Source: Cupriavidus laharis (GTDB lineage Bacteria; Pseudomonadota; Gammaproteobacteria; Burkholderiales; Burkholderiaceae). Taken from it: a stretch of 64,000 nucleotides of DNA. The position numbers and the translations under genes were made by a program. The DNA lies in contig NZ_CAJZAI010000022.1 in the NCBI RefSeq assembly GCF_914271435.1, positions 1 to 64,000 on the forward strand. Direction: 5' to 3'. The first letter of the stretch is position 1. The number at the start of each line of letters is the position of its first letter. The notes under the pieces are model-generated. The model saw only the letters and a program-made list of their open reading frames with translations, was not told the origin of the DNA and did not search any database. This document shows positions 34,023 through 42,844 of the stretch, one piece after another.

Positions 34023-34301
34023 CCGCAGCCGTTGCGTCAGCTTCCCGCAGCCAGCGCCATAGCGTGGCGGGCTGACGCCGCCTTGGCCGGCCTGGCGCCA
34101 GCGAGTTGCCCACCGCCGGGCGGCGTCGTGGGCGACACAGGCGCCCCGCCGCCCGCCCATGGACAACTCGTACGACGCCATCAAAAGGATCCAACTATCG
34201 ACATAAAATTCAAATGTATGACTGTCCAACGAAGCGGGGTAACCTCAAACCATTTATCGGCATGAGCGCACGCTGGTGGTGATCTATCCACTCGAAACGG
34301 G
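34023..34301. other. Interval with no supported gene
   Basis: Between the last crotonase and the TniA remnant I see no gene, terminator or clear repeat. GC content drops in 34190-34310, consistent with a junction of foreign DNA. Confidence 0.4.
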
Positions 34302-34690
34302 CGAATGATAGAAAGACTGAACCGGACCATGATGGAGAAGGTACACATTCTGCCAGGCTCGACCGGATCCTCGACGAAAGGACGAAAAGCTCGCAAACCA
34401 GAAGCGGAGGCCGCATTAACCCTCCGAGAGTTCGAGCAATGGTTGACGTATGAAACTGGACAGACCTACCATCACAGTGCCCATCGAGGCTTAGGTGGCG
34501 CGACGCCATACTCCGTGTGGTTGGGGTTGTCTGAAGCATCCAGGCCGCGGCTTCTCCCCGACTCGGCTGCCGAAGAACTTCGCTTCCTGATTCAGTTCCT
34601 GCCGATGAGCCGTCGCACTATCCAGGCTGAAGGCTTGACGCTGTTCTATCTGCACTATTGGCATCCGATCTTTGCCGCCTGGCGTGCTCG
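34302..34690 (+). pseudogene. tniA: TniA-type (Mu/Tn7 superfamily) transposase, C-terminal fragment
   Basis: About 125 residues in frame from 34305: IERLNRTMMEKVHILPG, then LTLREFEQWLTYET and YHHSAHRGLGGATPY, ending HYWHPIFAAWR. These correspond to the last part of the rve domain and the Mu C-terminal domain of Tn402/Tn5053-type TniA. The catalytic DDE core upstream is missing. Downstream, the frame continues into unrelated sequence because the gene has been fused by deletion to tniB remains. Confidence 0.75.
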
Positions 34691-35005
34691 GAACGCGCGA
34701 TGCCGAGATCGCGTTACAGACGGACGCGCAGATTTAGCAGCCGGTTCGCGCGCTTTGAGGTGCCTCGCTGGCAAGAGTCTGCGTCCTTCAGGGGCTTGCT
34801 CTCCGCGTTTGAGTGGATCCTGCCGCTGCGCCGCCCCTCTAACTTGCCTCGGCGCGAGATGGTCACCACGGTTCTTGCTGCAAGTGGTGGGTTGACCGGG
34901 GAAGTCTCAAGATTGCTTAATGTTGCGGCCGAACTGGCAATCCTGGATGGCCGAGAGATGATCGATCTTTCTCACATCGAGCAGGCCAAGAACGCCGGTC
35001 TCTGA
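34683..35005 (+). pseudogene. tniB: TniB-type transposition ATPase, C-terminal fragment
   Basis: In one frame GVLGTRDAEIALQTDAQI is read up to a TAG near 34735. Then, after a one-base shift, FSSRFARFEVPRWQESASF, LPLRRPSNLP and VSRLLNVAAELAILDGRE follow to the stop at 35005. This is the sensor-2/C-terminal part of a TniB AAA+ ATPase. The Walker A and B region is missing, and the frameshift would inactivate even this piece. The join with TniA at about 34683 shows an internal deletion between tniA and tniB. Confidence 0.75.
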
Positions 35006-35191
35006 CGAGCGGCGATCATGGGGCCCAGACGTAGCGGGCCACGACGAGTCCGTTTGCGCACATATGGGCACCACTAGCAGGATTAACGATCGCCAACAAC
35101 AGCAGCTCGCTCAGCCAGCGGCGGCCTGAGGTGAACAGGAAGCCCACTCCTCGAAGCGGGAACGACCTGTCGCTACCCAGTCAGCGCCTGA

Positions 35192-36181
35192 TCATTCCAC
35201 CGTCACACCTGCTTCCTTGATCACTCCCGTCCACTTCTGAATCTCGGCTCTCAGATAGGTCGCGAATTCCTCTGGCGTGCTGCCGACGACATCGACCCCT
35301 AGATTGGCAAGCTTGTCGCGAACCTCAGGCATCGCCAGCACTTTCACGATATGGGCATGAAGCGACGCAATCACTGGAGCTGGCGTGCCTGCCGGCGCCA
35401 GCACCCCGCCCCAAGAGACAGACTCGAAGCCCTTGAGGCCGACCTCCGCGATGGTCGGATATTGGGCGAGCGACTTAGGCCGGTTTTTCGACGCCGTGCC
35501 AAGCACCCGCAGCCGGCCACTGGCGATGTTCGGCGCCGCAGCGATCGAGGTTGCGAAAGCCATCGTCACGTGTCCGCCCATCAAGTCGGTCATGGCCGGC
35601 ACATCGCCCTTGTACGGCACGTGCACGATATCGATGCCCGCCATCTCCTTGAACAGCTCCGCGGTGAGGTGGGTCGCCGAACCTGGTCCGCCCGAGGCGA
35701 ACTTGACCGAGCCGGGGTCGGCCTTGGCCCTGGCGATGAGGTCCTGCGTGGTTTTGACCGGCGACGACGGATTGACAAGCAAGACCAGCGGGACCGTGGT
35801 CGTCAGCGTGACCGGCACAAAGCTCTTGATAGGATCGAACGGCAGCCTTCGATACAGGCCCGCATTAATTGCGTTTGGACCGACATTGCCCATTAGGATG
35901 GTGTACCCGTCAGGCGCGGCCTTGGCAACTGCTTCGGTCGCAATGATCCCATTAGCGCCAGGCCGGTTCTCGACGATAAACGGCTGTCCATAGCTTTCCG
36001 TCAGCTTCTCGGCGATCAAGCGCGCGGTGACATCCGAGGCGCCGCCCGGCGGATAGGGCACGACGAAGCGTACCGGCTTTTTCGGGTAGTCCTCGGCGTG
36101 CGCGCCGAACGTCGCGACGCCTAGAGTCAGGGTGGCGAGCAGTCTGACAAACAGCCGGCGGTTTATCAATCGATTGATCAT
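35192..36181 (-). CDS. Bug/TctC-type periplasmic receptor (4)
   Basis: 329 residues. The signal peptide (about 1-29, ATLTLGVATFGAHA) is preceded by basic residues. PVRFVVPYPPGGASDVTARL, FIVENRPGANGIIA and GNVGPNAINAGLY place it with receptors 5 and 8, which share PGGASD and GPNAI; these three form a subgroup. It follows the FAD-dependent oxidoreductase on the same strand (gap about 50 bp), so they are probably one operon, divergent from the LysR gene at 37690. Confidence 0.92.
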   Translation of the reverse strand: MINRLINRRLFVRLLATLTLGVATFGAHAEDYPKKPVRFVVPYPPGGASDVTARLIAEKLTESYGQPFIVENRPGANGIIATEAVAKAAPDGYTILMGNVGPNAINAGLYRRLPFDPIKSFVPVTLTTTVPLVLLVNPSSPVKTTQDLIARAKADPGSVKFASGGPGSATHLTAELFKEMAGIDIVHVPYKGDVPAMTDLMGGHVTMAFATSIAAAPNIASGRLRVLGTASKNRPKSLAQYPTIAEVGLKGFESVSWGGVLAPAGTPAPVIASLHAHIVKVLAMPEVRDKLANLGVDVVGSTPEEFATYLRAEIQKWTGVIKEAGVTVE

Positions 36182-36232
36182 GAATGGCTCTTTGTGAAGG
36201 TAACCGAGAAGTGAAGTTCGGTTGGCGACGGG

Positions 36233-37597
36233 CTAGGCCACGGCCTCGCCAAGATACAAGCCTACGCGGCGTAGCGCGGGCTGCAGCCGTGCCATGGGGA
36301 GTTCCGGGCATGGCGTCGCAGCCTTTGCGGAAAGCGCGGCAGCAATGCCGGCGGCCTCGCCGGTGGTCATGCATGGTGCCATATTGCGCGTGGCCCCATG
36401 AGCGTAGTTGCTGACCGAAATGCACCGGCCCGCAGTGAGCAGATTTTCCATGCCCTGCGGCAGCAAGGAGCGGTACGGTATGTCGTAGGCGCCGTTGCCG
36501 CCGATATCGATATGCTCCTGCGACTTGCCGTCGGGATGATGGATGTCGACCGGGAAGCAGCCCTGGCCGATGGTGTCGGCAAACTTCCGGCCGGCGCGGA
36601 TGTCCTCCTCGTTCAGTTCATAAAGCCCGTTGACGTTGCGGGTCTCGCGCACGCCGACGAAGGCGTTGGGCACGAACGACGCCCGCTCGAAGCCCTCGAC
36701 GTTGGCGCGCAGGAAAGCGCCAAGCTTCTGCAACTGGCCGGTCAGCTCCACCGTTGCGCGCGACAGCGCGAGTGGATCATTTCCATCGATATTCGCCAGT
36801 CGGCTGCCATTGAAGTTCAACTGGTCCGGCCACACGGTGTTCGTCCAGAACTGGTGGTCGTCGTGGTCATAGACCCCAAGCTCGCGCAGAATGCCGTTCC
36901 AGCGCGTAAAGGTACCGTGGAAATAAACTGGAATGGGATCGGCGACGCCGCGTTTAGTGGCCCAGGCCGGCGGGTGTTCCGACAAGGCCTGGCAGGCGCG
37001 TGCGGTGTCGACCGAGACTACGCGCATCATCATCGACACCGGTTGCATCGCGCCGGAGCCCGTCCAGCCGGTGCGCACCGGCGCCCCTGCCATCGATGCC
37101 AGATCTGCATCGCCAGTGGCGTCGACAAAGGTGCGTGCCTTGAGATATCCCAGCTGGCTCTTGCTGCAGACCAACACGCGCTCGACACGACCATCTCTAG
37201 CCTCGGCATCGACGAGCACGGTGTTGTAGAGGATGGTAACGCCTTCGCGCGCAAGCATCTTTGTGGTTTCCATGCGGAACAGGTCGGCATCGACCGGCGT
37301 CACCGAATGCACGTACCCCTCTGGAAGCGGCACATGGCCGACCGCCCCGCCCTGCTCGACCAGTCGGTCGACGATTTCCTGCGCCAGGCCGTGCACAACC
37401 TGGCGGCCGTCCTTGGTCTTGAAGGTGTGGATGCAAAGGCCGGTGGCGGCGTTGCCGCCGATGAACGGCCTCGGCTCCAGCAGCACGGTGCGCGCGCCTT
37501 GGCGGGCCGCCGCGATCGCCGCACAGATGCCAGTGACGCCAGCGCCAGCGACGAGCACGTCAAAGGTGTCTTCGATGAGAAAACCGGGATTCAGCAT
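36233..37597 (-). CDS. FAD-dependent oxidoreductase (FAD_oxidored family)
   Basis: 454 residues from ATG 37597; an upstream in-frame ATG at 37663 would start inside the regulator's promoter region and is rejected. Dinucleotide-binding motif: FDVLVAGAGVTGICAAIAA. The FAD-domain segment FVDATGDADLASMAGAPV and the C-terminal MENLLTAGRCISVSNYAHG fit the same family as the protein at 42827. It is presumed to oxidise a hydroxy-acid or related substrate supplied through receptor 4. The electron acceptor is unknown. Confidence 0.88.
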   Translation of the reverse strand: MLNPGFLIEDTFDVLVAGAGVTGICAAIAAARQGARTVLLEPRPFIGGNAATGLCIHTFKTKDGRQVVHGLAQEIVDRLVEQGGAVGHVPLPEGYVHSVTPVDADLFRMETTKMLAREGVTILYNTVLVDAEARDGRVERVLVCSKSQLGYLKARTFVDATGDADLASMAGAPVRTGWTGSGAMQPVSMMMRVVSVDTARACQALSEHPPAWATKRGVADPIPVYFHGTFTRWNGILRELGVYDHDDHQFWTNTVWPDQLNFNGSRLANIDGNDPLALSRATVELTGQLQKLGAFLRANVEGFERASFVPNAFVGVRETRNVNGLYELNEEDIRAGRKFADTIGQGCFPVDIHHPDGKSQEHIDIGGNGAYDIPYRSLLPQGMENLLTAGRCISVSNYAHGATRNMAPCMTTGEAAGIAAALSAKAATPCPELPMARLQPALRRVGLYLGEAVA

Positions 37598-37654
37598 GAT
37601 TCGTTTCTCGAGGTAGGGGAGCACCGAGTATGCAACAGCGCGATCGCTGCTACT

Positions 37655-37664
37655 ATTGATCAAT
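37655..37664. promoter_or_regulatory. AT-rich palindrome in divergent promoter
   Basis: ATTGATCAAT is a perfect dyad in the 92-bp gap between the oxidoreductase start (37597, minus) and the LysR start (37690, plus). The surrounding 25 bp are strongly AT-rich compared with the region. It is a candidate LysR binding and promoter site. Confidence 0.45.
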
Positions 37665-37689
37665 TATTATTGATTCATAAAATATCGAG

Positions 37690-38616
37690 ATGAATATCAC
37701 CCTTCGGCAACTGCGTGCCTTCGTTGCGGTCGCCCAGCTGGGCGGCTTCTCGGCCGCAGCGGTGCGGCTGCACCTGACACAGTCGGCGCTCAGCACGCTG
37801 GTACGCTCGCTCGAAGAAGAGATCGGGGTGCAGCTGTTTGAGCGCACGACGCGCTCCGTCAAGCTCGGCGACTCGGGTCGAGATTTCTTCCCATTGGCCG
37901 AGCGCCTGCTGGTTGACCTGCATAGCGCCGTGACTGAGACGCGCACCCGAGCCGAAAGGGCGCGTGGGCGTATTGTCGTTGCCGTCACACCGACCTTCGC
38001 ATCGACGCTGCTGCCGGCGGTGCTGGATCGTTATCGTGTCGAGCACCCAGACGTGTTCGTCGTGCTGCGCGACGACGTCGCCCCAAATGAAATCCGCCGG
38101 CTAGTCCACGATAGCGAGGTCGACCTGGGCATCGGGCCGCTCGACCGGGCGCAGCGCGAACTGTTGGTAGGGGATGTGCTGATCGACGACGAACTGGTGC
38201 TGGCCTGTCCGCAGGATCATTACCTGGCGCGCAAGAAGAGCGTGTCATGGGGCGACCTCGCTGACCTGCCCATTATCGGCTTCCCCCGCGACAATGCGCT
38301 CCAGTCCCTGGTGGACGACGCGACCTCGGCGACCGGCTTGCGATTGCACTCGCGATACGAAGTGTCCTCCATCGCTACCGCAGTGGCGCTCGTTGACATC
38401 GGTCTCGGCGTCAGCGTGCTGCCTTCATACACCGCAACATCGCGCCGAGTCGGCCGGGTAAAATACCGGCGCCTGCTAAACCCGCTGGTTAAGCGCGAAC
38501 TCTGCTTGCTCAGACTGCGCGATCGGGCTATGTCCAGCGCCGCCCACGCATTTGCCAATGTGCTGCTTGATCACATGAATGCCTTGCACAAACGCCCGGC
38601 CTCGAAGCCGCGCTAG
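37690..38616 (+). CDS. LysR-type regulator
   Basis: 308 residues. HTH: MNITLRQLRAFVAVAQLGGF, then LHLTQSALSTLVRSLEEEIG. The effector domain begins near residue 90 (GRIVVAVTPTFASTLLPAVL). It is divergent from the oxidoreductase and Bug pair and presumably controls it. A GC-rich stem-loop (38617-38646) follows directly. Confidence 0.9.
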   Translation: MNITLRQLRAFVAVAQLGGFSAAAVRLHLTQSALSTLVRSLEEEIGVQLFERTTRSVKLGDSGRDFFPLAERLLVDLHSAVTETRTRAERARGRIVVAVTPTFASTLLPAVLDRYRVEHPDVFVVLRDDVAPNEIRRLVHDSEVDLGIGPLDRAQRELLVGDVLIDDELVLACPQDHYLARKKSVSWGDLADLPIIGFPRDNALQSLVDDATSATGLRLHSRYEVSSIATAVALVDIGLGVSVLPSYTATSRRVGRVKYRRLLNPLVKRELCLLRLRDRAMSSAAHAFANVLLDHMNALHKRPASKPR

Positions 38617-38646
38617 GGGAGGCGTCCTTATAAGCAAGCGCCTCCC
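38617..38646 (+). terminator. Stem-loop after LysR gene
   Basis: GGGAGGCG at 38617-38624 pairs with CGCCTCCC at 38639-38646, with a 14-base loop, starting directly after the stop codon. No T-run follows, so termination strength is uncertain. Confidence 0.5.
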
Positions 38647-38647
38647 T

Positions 38648-38790
38648 ATGCAAATTGTGGAAAGCATCAAAGTTCTGACCGAATCGGAACGCCGTCGTCG
38701 GCGTTCAGTGTAGGAAAAACTGGCCATCGTGCAGCTTTGTCGTCAACCATGCGCTACGCCAATCCGAAGTCACTGCTGCCGCCATGGGCG
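38648..38790 (+). pseudogene. IS3/IS66-type orfA N-terminal scrap
   Basis: From ATG 38648 the frame reads VESIKVLTESERRRRRSV, then a TAG (CAG to TAG change), then EKLAIVQLC. This matches the start of the small HTH OrfA of IS2/IS66-type elements. Similarity stops within about 40 codons. It is a remnant only. Confidence 0.5.
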
Positions 38791-38839
38791 AGCTAGATCC
38801 TATGAGACAGACAAGCCGATGCCTAAAAATCAGGGTTCG

Positions 38840-40086
38840 TCAGAAAAATGTGTGGGTTGACGAAGGCTCGGGAAGGCTCCCAAGTGCTTGATATAGCGCG
38901 ATTTCCGTCGCCCTGAAAGTTCGAAACCCGTACGATTTTCTCATCGTGACTTTTGCCTTGTTGTTCAGACCCTCGACGACGCCGCTGGAGAACTGCTTGC
39001 GCGCACGGAAGTAGTCGAGGATCAGCTCACGGTGGGCACGCACGGTGCGGGCGAACTTCTTCATGGGCTCGATGCGCGAGCGCATCACCTGAGTACACCA
39101 CTGGTCGAGGAATTTCCCGGCCCAGTCCGGTGAGATGTAATCCCAGAGCTGCTGGAATTCCTCTTTGAGCAGCCAGGCGCGTACGGTGCGCAGGTTGTAC
39201 TGCAGCAAGTCACGCATGCGCAGCCGCTGTTTGTCGGTCAGATTTTCCGGGCGTTTGAGCAGGCACAGCGGGAACTCTTGAGCACCGGCTCGTATCCATC
39301 GCGGACCATGCGGCGCGATTCGTCAGCGCGGACCTCATCGATGGCCTTATTCATCTTCGCAACGATGTGGAAGCGGTCCAGGATGTTCAGCGCATTGGGG
39401 CAATGCAGCGCAATCATCTCAAGGTAGGGCTTCCACATGTCCGAGCAGACGAACTCAACCTTCTCACATACCTGTTTGCCGATCATGGCGAAGAACTTGG
39501 CGGAGCTTGCCTTCGTGCGCTCCTGCCCCACCCATAGCAGACGCGTACAGCCGGCCTCGATATGGTAGACCAGGGTGAGGTACTTGTGTCCACGACCATA
39601 CTGGATCTCATCGACGCCAATGGCACGGATCGTACCGAGTTCGCGATGGGCCAGCCCCCAGTCCACCACCTACTCCACCGCGTTGAAGACTTTCTCCCAA
39701 CTGGTGCGGAAGCTTTGTGCCGTCTCCTTCCACGACAGCTTGCGTGCCCACTGCGCCAGGAACAGCATGTAAGCGCGGGAGAGCGTGTGCTTGCCGTTTG
39801 CCCACGGCAGGGCTTCGACTTTGACACCACAGTCACGACAATCGACGCGCCGCATGGTATAGAGCAGGAAGACGGCAAAACCCCAGACCGGAATAAACTC
39901 GAACCTGCGCTGTGCGAGCGTGTCGTAACCTCGCGCAGGCTGGCTACAGCATGAGCAGATCGGCTTCGAGCCCTTGCGCGGACGCACGTCGATCTCGATG
40001 GACTGGGTTGCCTCGCACAGCCGCGCACCTTCATAAACGAAACCTGGAATATGATGGCAGGCATTCAGCAGGCGGGTCAGCAACAT
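38840..40086 (-). pseudogene. ISL3-family transposase, disrupted copy
   Basis: Starts at ATG 40086. The N-terminal zinc ribbon (CSCCSQPARGYDTLAQRRFE, then DCRDCGVKVEALPW) and HTH run to an in-frame TAG at 39670, where a Tyr codon would be expected (AVE-stop-VVDWGLAHR). The DDE core continues (RAIGVDEIQYGRGHKYLTLV; FVCSDMWKPYLEMI) to about 39240. There a frameshift separates the last part (SSGVVEGLNNKAKVTMRK, ending at 38840). A possible terminal repeat GGGTTCGTCAGAAA lies at 38833 on. No matching repeat is found past 40086, so the 5' side is truncated. It is unrelated at close range to the ISL3 copy at 17042. Confidence 0.85.
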
Positions 40087-40516
40087 GGTTAGCAGGAGCA
40101 GAAGCGACAAGGGCAAAACCGCTATTGTCCCCGAACAGCAAACGCTCGCCCAGTACATTCCAGACCTGGATAACTGGCCTGCTTCGTGGCGAGTCGTTGA
40201 CGAAGATATTTCGACTGGAGAGGCAATCGTAGCAATACTCACGCCTTTCCTGGAGCGTCTCCCAACGTTGGGATATACGCGCAAGACATTGCTTCGGCAC
40301 CGCGATCACATCTGGATGCTGGGCGGTGAAATGATCCGACGACGCCATGAAGATCCCGATCTCCTCACTCTTCCTGTGGCAACCCTCCTGGACAAGATCA
40401 TTGAGGAAGACGGCGGTCCTCTCATTTGGCCAGCTATCTCCGAGTCCGAACAAAATGCCTTTGATGCAACGTGTCGCAAGCTCTATCAGTACCTCAATCG
40501 GGCTTCACCTGGCTAG
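40085..40516 (+). CDS. Conserved-looking hypothetical protein (143 aa)
   Basis: 143 residues with balanced composition and no signal peptide or membrane helix: IPDLDNWPASWRVVDEDI, then ILTPFLERLPTLGYTRKTLL and a C-terminal WPAISESEQNAFDATCRKLY. It reads like a real soluble protein, but I do not recognise the family. Its start coincides with the truncated 5' edge of the ISL3 copy, so its promoter may be foreign or lost. It ends 35 bp before a repeat shared with 59.4 kb. Confidence 0.55.
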   Translation: MVSRSRSDKGKTAIVPEQQTLAQYIPDLDNWPASWRVVDEDISTGEAIVAILTPFLERLPTLGYTRKTLLRHRDHIWMLGGEMIRRRHEDPDLLTLPVATLLDKIIEEDGGPLIWPAISESEQNAFDATCRKLYQYLNRASPG

Positions 40517-40550
40517 CCGCGCATCCTCTTTCACCCACAGATTTCCCCGA

Positions 40551-40603
40551 CGAGCCTGAAGCGAAGATAGCCAGCGTCGGCCGGGACGGGACTAAGGCAC
40601 CGC
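40551..40603. repeat. Short dispersed repeat, copy 1
   Basis: GAAGCGAAGATAGCCAGCGT, then GGCCGGGACGGGACTAAGGC and CCGC, is nearly identical to 59436-59490. Its right edge abuts IS630-type transposase codons here and the 3' end of a LacI gene at 59 kb, so it behaves like the terminus of a mobile element. Confidence 0.8.
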
Positions 40604-41153
40604 GGCCTGCGCTTAAAAAAAAGCCCAGCGCGAAGGCCGATTGATTGTCTTTATCGACGAGACTGGCATCAGCGAGCGGCCCACGCGTGTGCGCACCTGG
40701 GCGCCAAAGGGGCAAACACCCATCATCCAGTTTCATTTCAACTGGAACCATGTGTCGGCGATCGCCGGCCTCAGTCGCACCAACTACCTGTTTCGGCTGT
40801 ACGAAGGCAGCGTCAAGAAAGAACAGGTGGTCGAGTTTCTTAAGGCGCTCAAAGCGCATTTGAAGCAGCCGTTGCTGATCATCTGGGATGGGGCCAGGCC
40901 CCATCGCGCCGCAATGGTCCGCGAATATCTGGATTCGATCGAGGGACATATTCATATGACCTTCCTGCCACCGTACTGCCCTGAGCTCAACCCAGTTGAG
41001 TACCTGTGGGCATGGCTCAAGCGTCACGCGATTGCGAACTTCTGCCCCGACAACCTCAATGAGTTGCATACCGTCGCCCGCAACAAGCTCAAAAGCGCTC
41101 AACACCGGCCTTCGATCATCGCCGCGTGCTGGGTTCAGGCAACGTTGTGGTGA
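40604..41153 (+). pseudogene. IS630-family transposase, C-terminal half
   Basis: The frame from about 40625 reads KKAQREGRLIVFIDETG (first Asp), LLIIWDGARPHRAAMV (second Asp) and LNPVEYLWAWLKRHA (Glu), so the complete DDE triad is present. The N-terminal HTH half is missing and is replaced at 40604 by a dispersed repeat. An A8 run at 40613-40622 puts a TAA in frame just upstream. This could be damage or a former slippage site; with the 5' half gone the copy is inactive either way. Confidence 0.8.
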
Positions 41154-41279
41154 TGTCATGATTTACGGAAAGATCAATAGTACCGTGTGCCACAAACTGT
41201 GGCGTCGGAATCGGCCCCGCACGCTAGCGCGCCCCATGAATGTCCAACAATGAGTGCCGGCCGACGCCAGGCGACACCG

Positions 41280-41711
41280 CGCGCTGGCCGAGTTGATGAA
41301 TGCCGGATCGTGATCGCCGTACCCAAGCAGCAATATCTGTTCAGGACAATCTCCACGGTCGCCGAGACAGCATCGTTAGGGCTGGACTTCGGCGAAATCT
41401 ACAAGCGCTCAGTCATCGGTGTGCGTGTCTACGGCGTGCCAGCGGCGGAAAGGGCGGCACTGGCAGCTTATTTCCGGCGCATCAACGAAGACTATCACCA
41501 GCAGCGCAGTAACACCGAGTATCACCGAGGCCAAATAAAGTACGACTACTTGCGCCTAAACTGCGCCAAGACCTCCATCGGCGCCGCCTTCAGGTTTGGG
41601 GCTGGCTACCGCGATCTGGAGGTGACCAGCGCGAGGGTTCTCGTGGCGGCCTCGAAGGGTTCGTTTAGAATCCGGGGCATTTACAGAAATGTGTGCAGTT
41701 CCTACCTCACC
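41280..41711 (+). pseudogene. Fragment of an unrecognised protein in frame with the LacI gene
   Basis: An open frame from 41187 continues without a stop into the LacI gene at 41712. Its middle, DFGEIYKRSVIGVRVYGVPA and RINEDYHQQRSNTEYH, then NCAKTSIGAAFRFGAGYRDL, looks like genuine folded protein and not noise. It has no recognisable start and ends without a family terminus, so I read it as an orphan piece stranded by transposition. A natural fusion to LacI is unlikely because LacI has its own ATG at the expected position. Confidence 0.45.
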
Positions 41712-42719
41712 ATGAGCAAGAGGCTTACCAGCATCGACATTGCCAACTTGGCGGGGGTTTCGCAAACCACCGTCTCCCGTGTGCTTCAGGATTTGCCATC
41801 GGTGAAGCCGGAGACCAAGGCGCGGGTCTTAAAGGTCATACAAGACAACGAGTATTCGCCCAGTGCGGCAGCTCGACAGATGAAGACGCGTCGCAGCGGG
41901 ACGGTTGCGGTCGTCATCGCGAGCCTGTCTAACCCGTTGTACCCCATGCTGCTCCAACTGTTAGTTGAGCGGCTCGCTAGTCGGGGCTTCCGCACAACGG
42001 TCTGGGAGCTTGAAGGAAAGATGGACGAAGCAACGGTACGTGCGCTTGCCGAAAGCGCAACCGATGGCGTCATCTTTGCCGCCGCGCTGGATGAATCCAG
42101 GGAGATGCTGACCCGAGTCGCGGCCGAGAAGCCGATCATCCTGATCAATCGCTCTGTCGGAACAGACTTGTTCGACACGATCGTGAGCGACAACTATGCC
42201 GGCGGCCGGCGGGTTGCAGACTATTTCGTGTCCGCGGGCAGAAAGTGCATTGGACTGATCTCAGCCGCGTCCAGCAGGGGTTCCAAGGCAAGCACGATTC
42301 GCGAACGGGAGCGAGGCTTTATGGAAGGCCTTGGCGAGTTGAGCCAGGGGAACGCATTTGTGCGCGCTGATGCCGCCGACTTTGGCTACGAGTCCGGCTT
42401 TCGGGCGATGCAGACACTGCTCGCAGAACGCCCTGCTGTCGATGCAGTGTTCTGCACAAATGACATTGTTGCGATCGGTGTCCTGGATGCCGCCCGCCGC
42501 AGTGGCAAGCAAGTCCCGAACGACATTTGGATCGTCGGCTATGACGATATTCCCATGGCGCGGTGGGAGTGCATCAGCTTGAGCACTGTCCAGCAGCCCT
42601 TGCCAGCCATGGTTGAGCTGGTAGTAGACCGGCTCCAGCGTCGTATGACTTCGCCGGAACTGGCCCCGCACGCGTTTGTGCTTCCTAATGACCTCGTATT
42701 GCGACGCACAACATCTTGA
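41712..42719 (+). CDS. LacI-family transcriptional regulator
   Basis: 335 residues from ATG 41712, where the classic LacI headpiece begins (LTSIDIANLAGVSQTTVSRV, hinge YSPSAAARQMKTRRSGTVAV). The periplasmic-binding-protein-like ligand domain ends in the usual VQQPLPAMVELVVDRL and LPNDLVLRRTTS. It precedes the oxidoreductase, dehydratase and Bug operon by 107 bp. Two 20-bp TACGTA palindromes there, one at the start of transcription, are the likely operators, and a third copy at 56091 suggests a second target. The ligand is probably a sugar acid or hydroxy acid of the pathway. Confidence 0.9.
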   Translation: MSKRLTSIDIANLAGVSQTTVSRVLQDLPSVKPETKARVLKVIQDNEYSPSAAARQMKTRRSGTVAVVIASLSNPLYPMLLQLLVERLASRGFRTTVWELEGKMDEATVRALAESATDGVIFAAALDESREMLTRVAAEKPIILINRSVGTDLFDTIVSDNYAGGRRVADYFVSAGRKCIGLISAASSRGSKASTIRERERGFMEGLGELSQGNAFVRADAADFGYESGFRAMQTLLAERPAVDAVFCTNDIVAIGVLDAARRSGKQVPNDIWIVGYDDIPMARWECISLSTVQQPLPAMVELVVDRLQRRMTSPELAPHAFVLPNDLVLRRTTS

Positions 42720-42721
42720 GC

Positions 42722-42749
42722 TTGGCAGTTTTTCGATTCTGCTTATAAT
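42722..42749 (+). promoter_or_regulatory. Sigma-70-type promoter of the 42827 operon
   Basis: TTGGCA at 42722-42727 and a perfect TATAAT at 42744-42749 are separated by 16 bp. The predicted start, near 42756, falls inside the palindrome at 42746-42765, so binding there would block RNA polymerase. Confidence 0.65.
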
Positions 42750-42765
42750 GACTACGTAACCAAAA
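42746..42765. promoter_or_regulatory. Putative LacI-family operator O1
   Basis: TAATGACTACGTAACCAAAA, a dyad around TACGTA with a central CG step as usual for LacI-family sites. It overlaps the -10 box and the predicted transcription start. Confidence 0.65.
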
Positions 42766-42824
42766 TAGTCGGAAGCGTGATCCGGGTCAGTAGGGGCCCG
42801 CGATCGCGCATTTTTTCGGAGACA

Positions 42825-42844
42825 AAATGACTACGTATTCATTT
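42825..42844. promoter_or_regulatory. Putative LacI-family operator O2
   Basis: AAATGACTACGTATTCATTT is an almost perfect 20-bp palindrome whose ATG is the start codon of the FAD oxidoreductase gene at 42827. Its centre is 79 bp from that of O1, a distance that would allow DNA looping between two repressor dimers. Confidence 0.7.

Noticed and set aside
36398..37693. 431-codon open frame on the plus strand
   Set aside because: Antisense to the FAD-dependent oxidoreductase, which has an intact GxGxxG motif and family C-terminus.
40613..40622. A8 run in the IS630 remnant as programmed frameshifting
   Set aside because: The upstream half of the transposase is absent and is replaced by a repeat, so there is no zero-frame protein to frameshift from. 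It may once have been functional, but not here.
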